A DNA stretch of 64,000 nt from Anomaloglossus baeobatrachus (Eukaryota > Chordata > Amphibia > Anura > Aromobatidae), in assembly GCF_048569485.1 (NCBI RefSeq), contig NC_134355.1, forward strand, positions 560,411,642 through 560,475,641. The letters are read 5' to 3'. Below, in pieces: positions 1 through 11,329 of the stretch. The notes below the pieces were generated by a model. It was not told the DNA's origin, did no database searches, and saw only the letters and a list, made by a program, of their open reading frames with translations. Position 1 is the first letter of the stretch; each line of letters begins with the position of its first letter. The translations under genes and the position numbers were made by a program.

Positions 1-890
1 GTCGCCAAATGTTTTGAGACTGACACAAATTTTTGTTTTCACAAAGTTTGCTGCTTCAGTGTTTTTAGACCTTACATTCGTTTGTTTCTATGGTTACTGA
101 AGTACAGTTCTAAGTAGTTCATAAGTTTTGAAACTTTTTATTGACAAATATATTAAATTTATGTAAAGACTCATTTACTGCATTGGCCCTTCTTTTCCAG
201 GACTTCTGCAATTATCCCTTGGAGCTGGATATCGGCTTCTGGGCCAAATCCTGACCGATGACAACACATTCTTGCCTAAACAGTGCTTGGAGTTTATCAC
301 AATTTTTGTGTTTCTGTTTGACCACCCACTTTTTGAGGATCAACTACAGGTTCTCAATGGGATTGAGATCTGGGGAGATTCTTGTGTCCAATTTTGTTTG
401 TTTTTTTTTTAATTGAGCCACTTAGTTACCATTTTTGCTTGTTACATGGTCTCCATCATGCTGGAAAAGGATGTTCATCACCAAATTGCTCCTGGATTAT
501 TGGGAGAAGCTGCTTTGGAGGAGGTTTAGACTCCGTTTTTTAGCCATGGCAGTGTTCTTAGGCAAAATTGTGAGAGAGCCCATTTCCTTAGGTGTGTGTG
601 TGTGTGTGTGTATGTGTCAACTAAAGGAATTCACACCGTCACATTTACAATCACGAAATTTTGCACAGACACCTCATGTGACCCAGGGAACATCGTAGAC
701 TATGTTTTGACAGAAAAATGTAACCCCACACTTTTCAGTTACTCTCCAAAAAACATGCCTCCATTAAAGTGAATGGAGCCTGGAACTACAGCTTATTAAT
801 AGTGATTGGTTGCTATGGGAACAAAGGACATTGTTAGTATAAGAAGCTTATGTGTGAGGTAATAAGATGTCAGTGGGGAGACGGATAGAG
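1..890. repeat. Decayed dispersed repeat, class unknown
   Basis: No open reading frame here looks like a real gene. The stretch around 440-590 and the block at 640-880 read like old dispersed transposon sequence of the kind common in frogs, and the second block leads straight into the GACAGA tract. A short TG microsatellite sits at 593-612. This is recognition by general appearance only; I cannot name a family. Confidence 0.35.
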
Positions 891-1300
891 AGCAGAAAGA
901 GAGAGACTGAGACAGAGAGATAGAGACAGACCTGAAAAGAGACAGACCTGGAAAGAGACAGACAGAGACAGGCAGACAGGGACAGAGACAGGCAGAGAGG
1001 GAAAGAGACAGACAGATGGGGAAAGAGACAGAAATAGAGACAGACAAGGAAAGAGACAGGCAAAGACTGACCTGGATAGAGACAGATGGGGAAAGAAACA
1101 GAACGATGGACAAAGAAAGAGAGACAGGCAGACGGGGAAAGAGACAGACCGATGGGGAAAGAGACAGACCGACGGAGAAAGCGAGAGACAGACACAGATA
1201 GACAGACAGAGATAGAGACAGATGGACTGATACAAAGACAGACAGACAGACAGACAAGGAAAGACAGAGACAGTGACACACAGACAGAGTCTGGGAGAGA
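886..1300 (+). repeat. Purine-rich GACAGA/GAAAGA tandem tract
   Basis: About 400 bp of degenerate units built from GACAGA, GAAAGAGA and CAGACA. The plus strand is almost pure purine plus C. Long open frames on both strands here (serine/leucine-rich on minus, Arg/Glu/Thr-rich on plus) come from the repeat and are not genes. Confidence 0.9.
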
Positions 1301-1378
1301 GACAGTTACTATCCCGGGCACCGCCTCGGTACTACAGCTAGTTATATATACTGTGTATGTGTGCATGTATATTTATAT

Positions 1379-1404
1379 TTATATATATATATATATATAT
1401 ATAT
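1379..1404. repeat. AT dinucleotide microsatellite
   Basis: A run of alternating TA at the far end of the purine-rich repeat. Confidence 0.9.
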
Positions 1405-1483
1405 AAAAACTACCTTCCCCTTCTGTGGGTGGTTATTTGTCCTTCCTCATTCTCGGGTCCTCTACCAGAGGCCTGGGAGTTTA

Positions 1484-2060
1484 GCGGGCTTTACACGCTG
1501 CGACATCGCTAGCATCGGCTAGCGATGTCGAGCGCGATAGTACCCACCCCCGTCGTACGTGCGATATTGTGATCGCTGCCGTAGCGAACATTATCGCTAC
1601 AGCAGCGTCACACGCACATACCTGGTCAGCGACGTCGCTCTGGCCGCCGATCCGCCTCCTTTCTAAGGGGGCGGGTCGTGCGGCGTCACAGCGACTTCAC
1701 ACGGCAGCCGTCCAATAGCAGAGGAGGGGCGGAGATGAGCGGCCGTAACATGCAGCCCACCTCCTTTCTTCCTCATTGCCGGTGGATGGCGGTAAGGAGA
1801 TGTTCGTTGCTCCTGCGGTGTCACACACAGCGATGTGTGATGCCGCAGGAACGAGGAACAACATCACTAATAAACAGGCAACGATATTTGGTTTTAGGAC
1901 GACCTCTCCAAAACCAACGATTTTTGCCTGTTTGGCGATCATTTAAGATCGCTCGTATGTGTCACACACTGCGATGTCGCTAAGGATGCCGGATGTGCGT
2001 CACTAACGACGTGACCCAACGATAAATCATTAGCAATATCGCAGCGTGTAGAGCCCCCTT
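1484..2060. mobile_element. TTA-flanked MITE, family GCGGGCTTTACACGC
   Basis: Non-autonomous fold-back DNA element. The left end is preceded by TTA (1481-1483) and begins GCGGGCTTTACACGCTGCGA. The right end near 2050 reads GCAGCGTGTAGAGCCCCC, the imperfect inverse. The interior has the short palindrome GACATCGCTAGC and a self-complementary middle. Sister copies lie at 16009-16601, 25062-27293 and 30963-31497. The 3-bp TWA target and lack of coding fit PIF/Harbinger-type MITEs. Confidence 0.75.
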
Positions 2061-2180
2061 TTGAGGGTTCTGCGCAGGATCTTAGTTGTTCCCAGCACTG
2101 CGCTTTTCTGGACAGAGAGCTCAGATGTTGCGCCTGGAATCTGTTGCAGCCATTTTTCCAACTTATGGGGTCACTGCTCC

Positions 2181-2187
<7 letters not shown>

Positions 2188-2242
<55 letters not shown>

Positions 2243-2258
2243 ATACATACGTACAGTA

Positions 2259-2295
<37 letters not shown>

Positions 2296-2329
2296 TATAG
2301 ATATATGTGTATATATATATATAGATATA

Positions 2330-2366
<37 letters not shown>
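2188..2366. repeat. AT-rich microsatellite block
   Basis: Three long runs of TA separated by short unique stretches and by GATATA and GTGTATA variants. The runs could form cruciforms. The Tc1 element at 2372 sits against its edge. Confidence 0.9.
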
Positions 2367-2368
<2 letters not shown>

Positions 2369-2371
2369 GTA

Positions 2372-3314
2372 CAGTGCTGGCCAAAAGTATTGGCACCCCT
2401 GCAATTCTGTCAGAGAATACTCAGTTTCTTCCTGAAAATCATTGCAATCACAAATTCTTTGGTATTCTTATCTTCATTTAATTTGTCTTCAATGAAAAAA
2501 AAAAATTGTCATAAAGCCAAATTGGATATAACTCCACGCCAAACAAAAAGGGGGTGGACAAAAGTATTGGCACTGTTTGAAAAATCATGTGATGCTTCAC
2601 TAATTTGTGTAATTAACAGCACCTGTAACTTACCTGTGGCACCTAACAGGTGTTGGCAATAACTAAATCACACTTGCAGCCAGTTGACATGGATTAAAGT
2701 TGACTCAACCTCTGTCCTGTGTCCTTGTGTGTAATACATTGAGCATGGAGAAAAGAAAGAAGACCAAAGAACTGTCTGAGGACTTGAGAATCCAAATTGT
2801 GAGGAAGCATGAGCAATCTCAAGGCTACAAGTCCATCTCCAAAGACCTGAAAGTTCCTGTGTCTACGGTGCGCAAAGTCATCAAGAAGTTTAAAGCCCAT
2901 GGCACTGTGGCTAACCTCCCTAGATGTGGAAGGAAAAGAAAAATTGACGAGAGATTTCAACGCAAGATTGTGCGGATGGTGGATAAAGAACCTCAACTAA
3001 CATCCAAACAAGTTCAAGCTGCCCTGCAGTCCGAGGGTACAACAGTGTCAACCCGTACTATCAGTCGGCGTCTGAATGAAAAGGGTCTGTATGGTAGGAT
3101 ACCCAGGAAGACCCCACTTCTTACCCCGAGACATAAAAAAGCCAGGCTGGAGTTTGCCAAAACTTACCTGAGAAAGCCTAAAACGTTTTGGAAGAATGTT
3201 CTCTGGTCAGATGAGACAAAAGTAGAGCTTTTTGGGAAAAGCCATCAACATAGAGTTTACAGGGAAAAAAAAGAGGCATTCAAAGAAAAGAACACGGTCC
3301 CTACAGTCAAACAT
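2372..3314 (+). mobile_element. Tc1-like transposon, 3' half missing
   Basis: The element follows a TA target (2370-2371) with a terminal repeat beginning CAGTGCTGGCCAAAAGTATT. A second copy of the AAAAGTATTGGCAC motif near 2560 suggests the inner binding site of a long Tc1-type inverted repeat. Similarity to Tc1 stops near 3314, where a different repeat begins, so the right inverted repeat and the end of the transposase are lost. Confidence 0.9.
2745..3314 (+). pseudogene. Tc1/mariner transposase, N-terminal two thirds
   Basis: The reading frame starts at the ATG in MEKRKKTKELSED and stays open for about 190 codons. Residues 1-110 form the paired-type DNA-binding region with two helix-turn-helix parts (SISKDLKVPVSTVRKVIKKF, then LTSKQVQAALQ). 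A basic GRKRK stretch links them. The DDE nuclease begins with WSDETKVELFG, which carries the first catalytic aspartate. The second aspartate and third acidic residue are absent because the frame runs into the fold-back repeat after TVPTVKH. This would have cut and pasted the element at TA sites; it cannot work now. I chose this start because Tc1 proteins of this group begin close to KTKELS. Confidence 0.9.
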
Positions 3315-3978
3315 ATAAGGAATAACGTTTGGAACTCCATTCTATGTCTGAACTGGGTGCAAAAACCTAAATAAACATCACTATATGGAGATAAGGTATG
3401 CGCACCAGTGACTATGCAAGGGGAATACATGTAATAGCAGAAACTGCTGTGTGAATACTAACATGAAAAATTCAATAGCTATATGTAAGAATGAAATGTG
3501 AAAAATGGAACCTGCATTACTGCCATGAATATATGAATAAAGAGAAATTTAGCTACTGAATTGATCAATGCAACAGAGCCCCAACACTACGCAAAAGTAT
3601 TTCTCTTCTTTGGGGTCCCTAGCTTGTGTGTGTCCTCTCATGCAGTTAAAAAACTTACCGTGTATGGGAAGCTGAGACCCAGGCTATATATACGATGTGG
3701 ATTGGCAATAGGTGTGAGTGGGGTGGGTTCACAAACGAAAAACTACTAACAAATAAGGAATAACGTTTGGAACTCCATTCTGTGTCTGAACTGGGTGCAA
3801 AAACCTAAATAAATGTCAGTATTCACACAGCAGTTTCTGCTATTACATGTATTCCCCTTGCATAGTCACTGGTGTGCATACCTTATCTCCATATAGTGAT
3901 GTTTAGTTAGGTTTTTGCACCCAGTTCAGACATAGAATGGAGTTCCAAACATTATTCCTTATTTGTTAGTAAAACTGA
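3315..3978. repeat. Fold-back copy of dispersed repeat A (Penelope-like?)
   Basis: Left arm (about 3318-3470) and right arm (about 3830-3976) are inverted copies of one sequence that includes GGAATAACGTTTGGAACTCC. Between them (about 3540-3760) lies a segment with a TATA-like GGCTATATATAC. The same sequence, in the opposite orientation and doubled, makes up the insertion at 53286-54717. I could not find a clean target duplication here. No protein is visible. The mix of tandem and inverted copies resembles Penelope-type elements, but that is inference. Confidence 0.6.
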
Positions 3979-4395
3979 TTTCTTTTTCATCTGACGTGAT
4001 CAAACATGTCAGATGAGAAAGAAATATAAACCCCTAGTGCCCCCAAGGCCCCCGGTACCGGAGAGTCCCCCCCCCCCCCACCCCTACCCCCCCCCCCTCC
4101 GGAACAGTCAAAATGGCGCTGAAGCGCACCGAAAACTGCTGCCGCCGCCGGCTCTGCATTCATTTCCCTCCGATCTGAAATGATCAAACATTTCAGATCG
4201 CAGGGAAATGTCCTCCCCCTGACCCCTCCTCCGGTACACAAGAGCCCTCTGGTCCCCCGGAGCCCCCTCCGGTTCTCCAGAGCCGCCCCCTTTCCCCCTC
4301 TGGAGCATGCAAGATTGCGGCGCGCACAGTAGCGCGCGACCGCATTCATCCTGCTCTTTCTGCCGCATGTAACACGTCACATGCGACAGAAAAGT
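3977..4395. repeat. Three spaced hairpins with related loops
   Basis: Hairpins lie at 3977-4027, 4161-4211 and about 4356-4392. The stems are about 17-21 bp with one mismatch or so. The first two share the loop TGATCAAACAT although their stems differ (CATCTGAC versus GATCTGAAAT). GC-rich, C-rich spacers of about 150 bp separate them. No coding frame is convincing. Confidence 0.7.
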
Positions 4396-4890
4396 TGTCC
4401 CCAGGTCCCGCCAGGTCTCCCGCCGTCACCCCCCATCAGCCCCCGGTCTTGCCCGTTACCTGGATGCCGCTTTGTCCCCGCGATCACTCCGCCTCCCTCT
4501 GAAAAGCTGGAGGCGCATGCGCAGACAGCGGCTGTCAGCTGGCTCCCTGCAAGCAGGGACGCTGACCTCGCTGCTGCACATGCTGCTGCACTGTGGACCG
4601 GGGGAGAGTGAGTGCAGTAATCTGCAGCCACACTCCTCACATGGAGAGCCTGCTGTTCTAGAAAATGGGGGGTACGTTCTGTGAGCGTGCCCCTCATATT
4701 CTGGAATGAGGTCACTGCAGGTCACTCTGCCCTAGGTTGGACCGGGGCAGTGTGAGTGCAGTATTCTCAGATTACTGCACCCACACTGCTCATGGAGAGC
4801 TTGCTCTTCCAGAAAATGGGGGATACGTTCCCTGAACGTGCCCCCCATATTCTAGAAGGTCCAGAGTCGTCGAGGGACCTCCAAAATGGA
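4396..4890. repeat. GC-rich repeat with an internal duplication
   Basis: A block near 4593-4690 (GTGGACCGGGGGAGAGTGAG onward) recurs at 4738-4860 with changes, including the GAAAATGGGGG(G/A)TACGTTC motif. Open frames here overlap on both strands and have no recognisable domain, so I do not call a gene. Confidence 0.5.
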
Positions 4891-5540
4891 TTACAGTGAC
4901 CGGAATTCGTTTATTTTCAATAAATTGGTGAAAGAGGAATGTTTCGGGGAGTTTTTTTTTTCAAATAAATTTTTTTTTTTGTCTTTATTTTTTTCTATTA
5001 CTGACTGGGTTAGTGATGTCACTAACCCCAGGGCTTGATGCCAGGTGACATTACAGCTGGTATCAACCCCGTATATTACCCCGTTGGCCACCGCACCAGG
5101 GCGCGGGATGAGCTGGGGCGAAGCGCCAGGATTGGCGCATCTAATGGATGCGCCACTTCTGGGGCGGCTGCGGCCTGCTATTTTTAGGCTGGGAAGAGTC
5201 CAATAACCATGGCTCTTTCCACCCTGAGAATACCAGACCCCAGCTGTCCGCTTCACCTTGGCTGGTGATCTAATTTGGGGGGGACCCCACGTTTGTTTGT
5301 TTGCCTGGGGAGCCCTCCAAATTGATCACCAGCCAAGGTGAAGCTGTCGGCTGTGATTTGCAGGCTACAGCTGTCTGCTTTACCCTAGCTGGCTATCAAA
5401 AATAGGGGGGACCCCACGTCGTTTATTTTAATTATTAATTTTTTGGGGGGCTAAATACAAGGCTAGGCACCCTTTTAGTGCCACATGAAAGGCACTAAAG
5501 GGCACCAGCTTAGAATATGCAGGGGGTGGGACGTTATATT
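4891..5540. repeat. Dispersed repeat, related to 30038-30450
   Basis: Shares with 30038-30450 the order GTGAAAGAGG, a CAAATAAA poly-A-like stretch, a GGCGCATCTAAT(G/C)GATGCG palindrome, TATTTTTAGGCTGGG and CTGAGAATACCAG. It is an old high-copy repeat with no protein of its own; I cannot name its superfamily. Confidence 0.65.
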
Positions 5541-5577
5541 TGTTTGACATCTATCCATTCATCCATTATAGCATTTT

Positions 5578-5850
5578 AGGCTGTGCGCCCACGATCAGGG
5601 TTTGCAGCGTTTTGGGAGCAGAGTGTTTTCCCTGCGTCCATAACGCTGCGTTGTGCAGTAGAAGCACAGTGGAAGGATTTTAGAAATCCCGTGCCCACTG
5701 TGCTTCTCTTCTCCGCAGCATACACTGACCTGTGGTGCAGCTTCCCGAGCCTCAGCATGTAAATATATGCTGCAGAGACAAGAGTGTTCTCTGCAGGTAG
5801 CATAGAGCTCCACAGCAGCCTGAACCCAAATCGTGGGCATGGGCAGCTGC
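5578..5850. mobile_element. Fold-back MITE
   Basis: Preceded by TTTTA at 5574-5578, with a left end containing GGCTGTGCGCCCACGATC. The inverse near 5828-5845 reads GATCGTGGGC-like sequence. The interior is self-complementary around 5680-5710 (CCGTGCCCACTGTGC). No coding. Confidence 0.5.
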
Positions 5851-5941
5851 GTTCTCCCATGGACAACACTCACATCTCTGCAGGAAGGCTGACACTGTAT
5901 ACTAGACGCCGTGTCGCTGGATCATGGCCACATAGCCTCAT

Positions 5942-6312
5942 GCTATGTGCGCACGTTGCGTAAATACATGCAGTTACGCTGCGCTTTGTAGCGCAGCGTA
6001 ACTGCATGCGTCCTGCGTCCCCTGCACAGTCTATGGAGATTGTGCAGGGGCCATGCGCACGTGGCGTCTTAGAGCGCAGCGCTTCGGCTGCTGCCCGAAG
6101 CGCTGCGTTCTAAGAAGTGACATGTCACTTATTCCGTGCGCTTTGTCGGCAGCTCCTGCTCTGTCTATGGCAGGAGCTGCAGGCAGAGCGCATGGAATCG
6201 GCTTTTTTTTTTCTCTACGGACATTTTCTGCAGCGATTTGAAGCACACGTGTGCTCTTCAGATCGCTGCAGAAATTTCTGCAGGGCTAGTACGCAACATG
6301 CGCACATAGCCT
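5942..6312. mobile_element. MITE, family GGCTATGTGCGCACGTTGCG
   Basis: The left end is GCTATGTGCGCACGTTGCGT; the right end is its inverse, ACGCAACATGCGCACATAGC, at about 6290-6310. The interior holds further small palindromes. Family members at 29382-30959 and 41546-41907 share the GCGTTCT and GCATCCAGAAC-type interior blocks. Confidence 0.75.
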
Positions 6313-9300
6313 AACAGTGAGAAATTTCTTGCTACAGCAACATTTTTGTGAAGTACCTGTGGATTCAAAATGCTTACTATACTCCTGAATAAAATACAGT
6401 TTCCAAAATGGGGTCACTTGTGGGGGGTTTCTAATGTATAGGTACCCAAGGGGCCCTGCAAATGTGACATGGTGCCCGCAATTTATTTAAACTTTTCCAG
6501 AATTCAAATGGTGCTCCTTCCATTCCAAGCCCTCCCATTTATCCAAACAGAGGTTTTTGGCCACATGTGGGGTATCCCCTGTGCTCGTAAGACATTGGAT
6601 AACAACCTGTTAGGTCCATGGTTTGTTGTTGCCTCTTGAAAAAGTAAGAAATATGATGATAAAGCAACATTTTTGTGAAAAAAATGAAAATTTTCACTAT
6701 GGCAACCTAAGCTTATCAAATTCTGTGATGTACTCTTGGATTCAAACTGCTCACTATACACCTAGATAAAAGCCTTGAGGTGTCTTGTTTCCAGAATGGG
6801 GTCACTTGTGAGGGACCTCCACTGTTTAGGCACCTTAGGGGCTTTCCAAATGCAACATAGCGTCCGCTAATGATTCCAGCCAATTGTGCAGTCAAATGGC
6901 GCTCCTTCCCTTCCGAGCCCTGCTGTGCACCCAAACAGTTGATTTTCATCACACATAAGGTATCAGCATACTCAGGAGAAATTGCACAATAAATCTTATG
7001 CTGAATTTTTTCCTTTTACACTTGTAAAAAAAAAAAAGCTACCTGGTTGAAGTAACAATTTTGTGGTAAAAATGTATTTTTTTTATTTTCACAGATCAAC
7101 ATTATAAACCTCTGTGAAGCACCTGAGGGTTCAGGGTACTCACCAAACATCTAGATAAATTCCTTCAGGGGTCTATTTTCCAAAATGGGGCCACATGTTG
7201 GCGAGCTTCTGTTACAGGGGGCTGTCTGATAATAAAACCTAAAGGAATGTCAGACAGTCAGGGTCCACCGTGCAAAGACTCTGCTGCAGACTATGGCAGA
7301 GGATAAGGGGTATATAAGTGTGCCACTGTAAAAAATAATAGCACAAGTGCAGAGTGCAATACCTCTGTTAAACTCACAGAGGAATATAATTAGAAAATAA
7401 AGCAATTCCTCCCTTACTTGGAGGGTGTGTGGAATGGTCAGTGCTAAAGATCAAAGAGACAAAAGCAGTGAGTGTGAAATGGCACCTACCTAGGTCCGTT
7501 CCTCTAGTGGTGCCAGGAGACGGTCAGCAGCGTAAGCCGCACAAAGCTCCTACCTGCGTTCGCTCCACTAGTGTGCGAGGACACGAACCACTAGTTATGA
7601 CACCTGCCTAGGTCCGCTCTTCTAGTGGTGCAAAAGAGACGGACAGCAGCATAAGCCGCACAAAGCTCCTACCTCTGTTCGCTCCCCTAGTGTGCGAGGA
7701 TATGAACAACTGCCAGACGCAGTATAAGGAACGTTACCCTAACGGCAACGTCCACCTACGAGTTGAATCACAAGGCCCAGCCGGACCATGTGCCTCAGGC
7801 ACCTGCCTATGTCCGCTCCACTAAGAGGTAAGGATACGGACTGCAGCCGAAGCTGTAAGGTATAAGAACGCTACCCTGCCGGTAGCGCTCACCTAACATA
7901 GACAGAGAGATGCCTAGAGGGACGTGCACAGGACGTCTACCCTCATGCATGAACCAAGAGGACTGAGCGTCGGGCGGCGTGCATCAGGGTCTTATATAGA
8001 CTCTGTGCCTCATCCAAGATGGAGGACACCAGAGCCAATCCGCTGCCAGAATGACAGCAATGACGTCACGCTGGCCTATCACCGAGCAAAGCGTCACAAG
8101 CACATGACCAGCGACCAATCGGCATAGAAGGTGTCAGAGACATGTGACCACGTGTCACAAGCACATGACCAGTGGCCAATCAGCTTAGAAGGTGTCAGAG
8201 ACATGTGACCTTGTGTCAGCGATGATGTCACCCGCACATGTGCAATGGCTCCAAGATAGGACTTAGTCTCCAGCGCTTGCACATGTGCAGTAGCAAGTAA
8301 TCCGGACATAGTCTCCAGAGCCACAGCAACCGTAAAAGCTTCACTGTATAGGCACCTCAGGGGCTATCCAAATGCAACATAGCGTCCGCTATTGATTCCA
8401 GCCAATTTTGCAGTCGAATGGCACTCCTTCCCTGCCCAAACAGTTGATTTCCACCACATATAAGGTATCGCCAAACTCAGGAGAAATTGCACAATAAATT
8501 TTATGCTGAATTTTTTCCTTTTACACTTGTAAAAAAAAAGCTACCTTGTTGAAATAACAATTTTGTGGTAAAAATGTATTTTTTTATTTTCACAGCTCAA
8601 CATTATAAACTTCTGTGAAGCACCTCGGGGTTCAGGGTACTCACGAAACATCTAGATAAATTCCTTGTGGGGTCTATATTCCAAAATGTGGCCACATGTT
8701 GAGGAGCTTCACTGTATAGGCACCTCAGGGGCTCTCCAAATGCAACATAGCGTCCGCTATTGATTCCAGCCAATTTTGCAGTCAAATGGCACTCCTTCCC
8801 TTCCAAGCCCTGTCATGCGCCCAAACAGTTGATTTCCACCACATATAAGGTATCGCCAAACTCAGGAGAAATTGCACAATAAATTTCATGGTGATTTTTT
8901 TCCTGTTACCCTTGTGAAAAAAAAGCTACCTGGTTGAAATAACAATTTTGTGGTAAAATTTTATTTTTTTATTTTCATGGCTCAACGTTATAAAATTCTG
9001 TGAAGCACCTGGGGGTTCAGGGTACTCACCAAACATCTAGATAAATTCCTTGAGGGGCCTAGTTTCCAAAATCGGGTCACTTGTGCGGGGTTTCTGCTGT
9101 TTAGGTACCTTAGGGGACCTCCAAATGCGACATGGTGCCCGCAATCTTTTTCAGCCAAATTTCCTTTCCAAAATTCAAATATTGTTCCTTCCGTTCCAAG
9201 CCCTCCCATTTGTCCAAACAATGGTTTCAGACCACATGTGAGGTATCACCGCGCTCATAAAAAGTGGGTAACAAACCTTGAGGTCAAATTTTTGGAATTA

Positions 9301-10366
9301 CCTCTTGAAAAAGTGAGAAAATTGATGCTAAAGCAACATTTTTGAGAAAATTATTAAAATTTTCAATATGACAACGTAACGTTATCAAAATCTGTGAAGT
9401 ACCTGTGGGTCCAAAATGCTCACTATACCCCTAGATAGAAGCCTTGAGGGGTCTAGTTTCCAAAATGGCGTCACTTGTGAGGGGTTTCTTCTGTTTAGGT
9501 ACCTTAGCGGACCTGTAAATGCAACATGGTGCCCGCAATCTATTTCAGCCAAATTTGCTTTCCAAAATTCAAATATTGCTCCTTCTGTCCGAGGCCTCCC
9601 ATTTGTCCAAACAGAGGTTTCTGACCACATGTGGGGTATCGGCGCGCTCATAAGAAAGTGGGGAACAAGTTTTGGGGTCCATTTTGTTGTGTTATTTCTT
9701 CTAAAAGTGAGTAAATTTGGGTTAGAGCAACATTTTTAGGTAACATTTAATTTTTGCTTTTTTTCATTCCACATTGCTTTTATTCATGTGAAGCACCTGA
9801 AGGGTTAATAAACTTCTTGAATGTGGTTTTAAGTACTTTGGGGGTGCAGTTTTTAGAATGGTGTCACTTTGGGGTATTTTCTGTCATCTAGGCCTATTGA
9901 AGTCACTTCAAATATGATGTGGTCCCTAAAAAAATGGTTTTGTAAATTTTGATGTAAAAATGAGAAATCGCTGATAAACTTTGAACCCCTCTAACTTCCT
10001 AACAAAAAAAAAAATTTGTTTCCAAAATTGTGCTGATGTAAAGTAGACATGTGGGAAATGTTATTTATTAACTATTTTGTGTCACAGAAATCTCTGGTTT
10101 AACGGTATAAAAATTCAAAAGTTGAAAATTGCTAAATTTTCTAAATTTTTGCCAAAATTCAATTTTTTTCATAAATAAACGCAAAAAATATTGTCCTAAA
10201 TTTGGTACTAACATGAAGTCCAATATGTGACGAAAAGACAATCTCAGAATCACCGGGATCCGTTGAAGCGTTCCAGAGTTATAACCTCATGAAGTGACAC
10301 TGGTCAGAATTGCAAAATTTGGTCTGGTCATTAAGGTGAAAATTAGCTCCGTCACTAAGGGGTTAA
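6313..10366 (-). repeat. Tandem array of diverged ~365-395 bp units ending at TTAA
   Basis: A shared phrase, TCTGTGAAG(C/T)ACCTG with variants, recurs near 6340, 6720, 7112, 8610, 8996, 9391 and 9785. Each copy is followed by CTAGATAAA, CCAAAATGGGGTCACTTGTG and GCAACATGGTGCCCGC-like blocks. Removing the LTR inserted at 7210-8336 makes every spacing fall between about 365 and 395 bp. The right end reads ACTAAGGGG then TTAA (10363-10366), like other TTAA-flanked elements in frogs. No long coding frame survives. Confidence 0.75.
7210..8336. mobile_element. Probable solo LTR of a retrovirus-like element
   Basis: An 1127-bp insertion inside one unit of the tandem array. It begins TGTTACAGG and is flanked by the 6-bp repeat AGCTTC (7204-7209 and 8337-8342). 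A TATA box (GGTATATAAG) lies near 7308 and AATAAAGC near 7399. Internal direct repeats occur at 7470-7720 and 8090-8220. The host unit resumes exactly after the repeat. There is no internal coding region, so it looks like a lone terminal repeat; the family is not recognised. Confidence 0.55.
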
Positions 10367-10859
10367 GTGCGTACGCTGTAGAGTCAGCCATTATTAGGAT
10401 GGCTATTGAGGTTCGGACAACTCCTTTATGACGGGTCAGACATTAGAGTGGGAGAATACGCGTCATGCAGGACTTATTATAACAGATCATGCAGACGAGT
10501 CTATAATAATCACTGGGCCCCTCGGCTTCTGTTGGCATGGTTACACAATGGATTTTCGTCTTTTATTGCAGTGGGAGTCAGTGGCTCAGCTCCCCCTCTA
10601 CAAGCCTTTACCCTGCAGGTGTTTGGCTCTCTGTCATCTGAAGAAAAAATAAAGTTCTCCTTTAAGAAACAGAAAACACCTCACGTGGACAGAGTTGTGT
10701 CAGTTCCTGCAGTAATGACGCGTAAAGCACGAGTGACCCGGCCTGTGTCACAGCGCTGTACGCAGGACCCAAAGTCAGACTCTACCCAGACACGTGACCG
10801 ACCACATGGCCATGACGTGACGTGTGTGCTGTGGAGGGAGAAGACGTACAGTTGAGCCT
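10367..10859. other. Unassigned stretch upstream of the promoter-like region
   Basis: Mostly unique-looking sequence. A 149-codon open frame starts at 10406 but shows no domain, lies beside CpG-rich DNA and lacks exon signals at sensible places, so I do not call it a gene. Confidence 0.4.
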
Positions 10860-11165
10860 AGAATGTATGGGCGCCTTCTAGGTTAGTGGGCGTGACCGGC
10901 TCGGTTGGTGGGCGTGGCAATGTGTCCTCCCGTCCACTATAATTATGCAATTACCTCCCCCGCCTGGTGGTCTCACCCCCAGACCCCGGCTCCTATTGTA
11001 AGCGACTCCATGACAACAGTGACTTAACCCCCCCCATTATTCTGTCTGGAAACGTCGGACTGCATTTTGAACACGCCCCCTATCACGTGACAGACTATTA
11101 CGTCATACTTGGAAGGAGCCCATACAGTCTAGCATCTACCGAAGACGTGCAGCAGGGCTGTGATA
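10860..11165 (+). promoter_or_regulatory. CpG-richer promoter-like region
   Basis: Clustered sites are visible: a GC-box-like GTGGGCGTGGC (about 10909), an E-box in CTATCACGTGACAG (about 11080), and a CRE-like TTACGTCATA (about 11098). They sit just upstream of a splice-donor match at 11169. This is the only stretch in the window combining such sites with a donor and lying outside an obvious repeat. It could serve the HARBI1-like gene, MTERF4 or both. Confidence 0.45.
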
Positions 11166-11168
11166 ATG
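11100..11168 (+). other. Candidate first exon ending in ATG before GTGAGT
   Basis: The sequence GATAATG is followed at once by GTGAGTGATG, a strong splice-donor match, so the exon would end at 11168 with a complete ATG. MTERF4's first visible exon (44223) opens in phase 0 with GTG, so joining them would give a protein starting MVSLCLRHIFAFRQ, a plausible mitochondrial leader. The HARBI1-like acceptor at 18106 is out of frame with this ATG, but could still use the exon as 5' UTR. The upstream limit is a guess. Confidence 0.3.
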
Positions 11169-11329
11169 GTGAGTGATGGGCGGGCTAATCTATCATATAT
11201 AGTGGGGAAACTGCACGGCCCCTCTGTGGTGTGTAGGTCACAGGCTTGTGTCATTAGCGGTGTATAGTTTTCTGGTTAGTGACCTCGTGCAATATAAACC
11301 GTAAAGTCTTCATCTACCACAGTGCCCTC

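Noticed and set aside
796-1406. Overlapping 100-170 codon frames on both strands
   Set aside because: They are translations of the GACAGA tract (Ser/Leu/Val/Cys or Arg/Asp/Thr repeats) and carry no domain.
3315-3978. Clean insertion of repeat A into the Tc1 element
   Set aside because: Tc1 sequence does not resume on the far side and no target duplication is visible, so deletion or rearrangement is as likely.
10406-10855. 149-codon frame upstream of the promoter-like region
   Set aside because: No domain, composition like its surroundings, and no exon signals at its ends.
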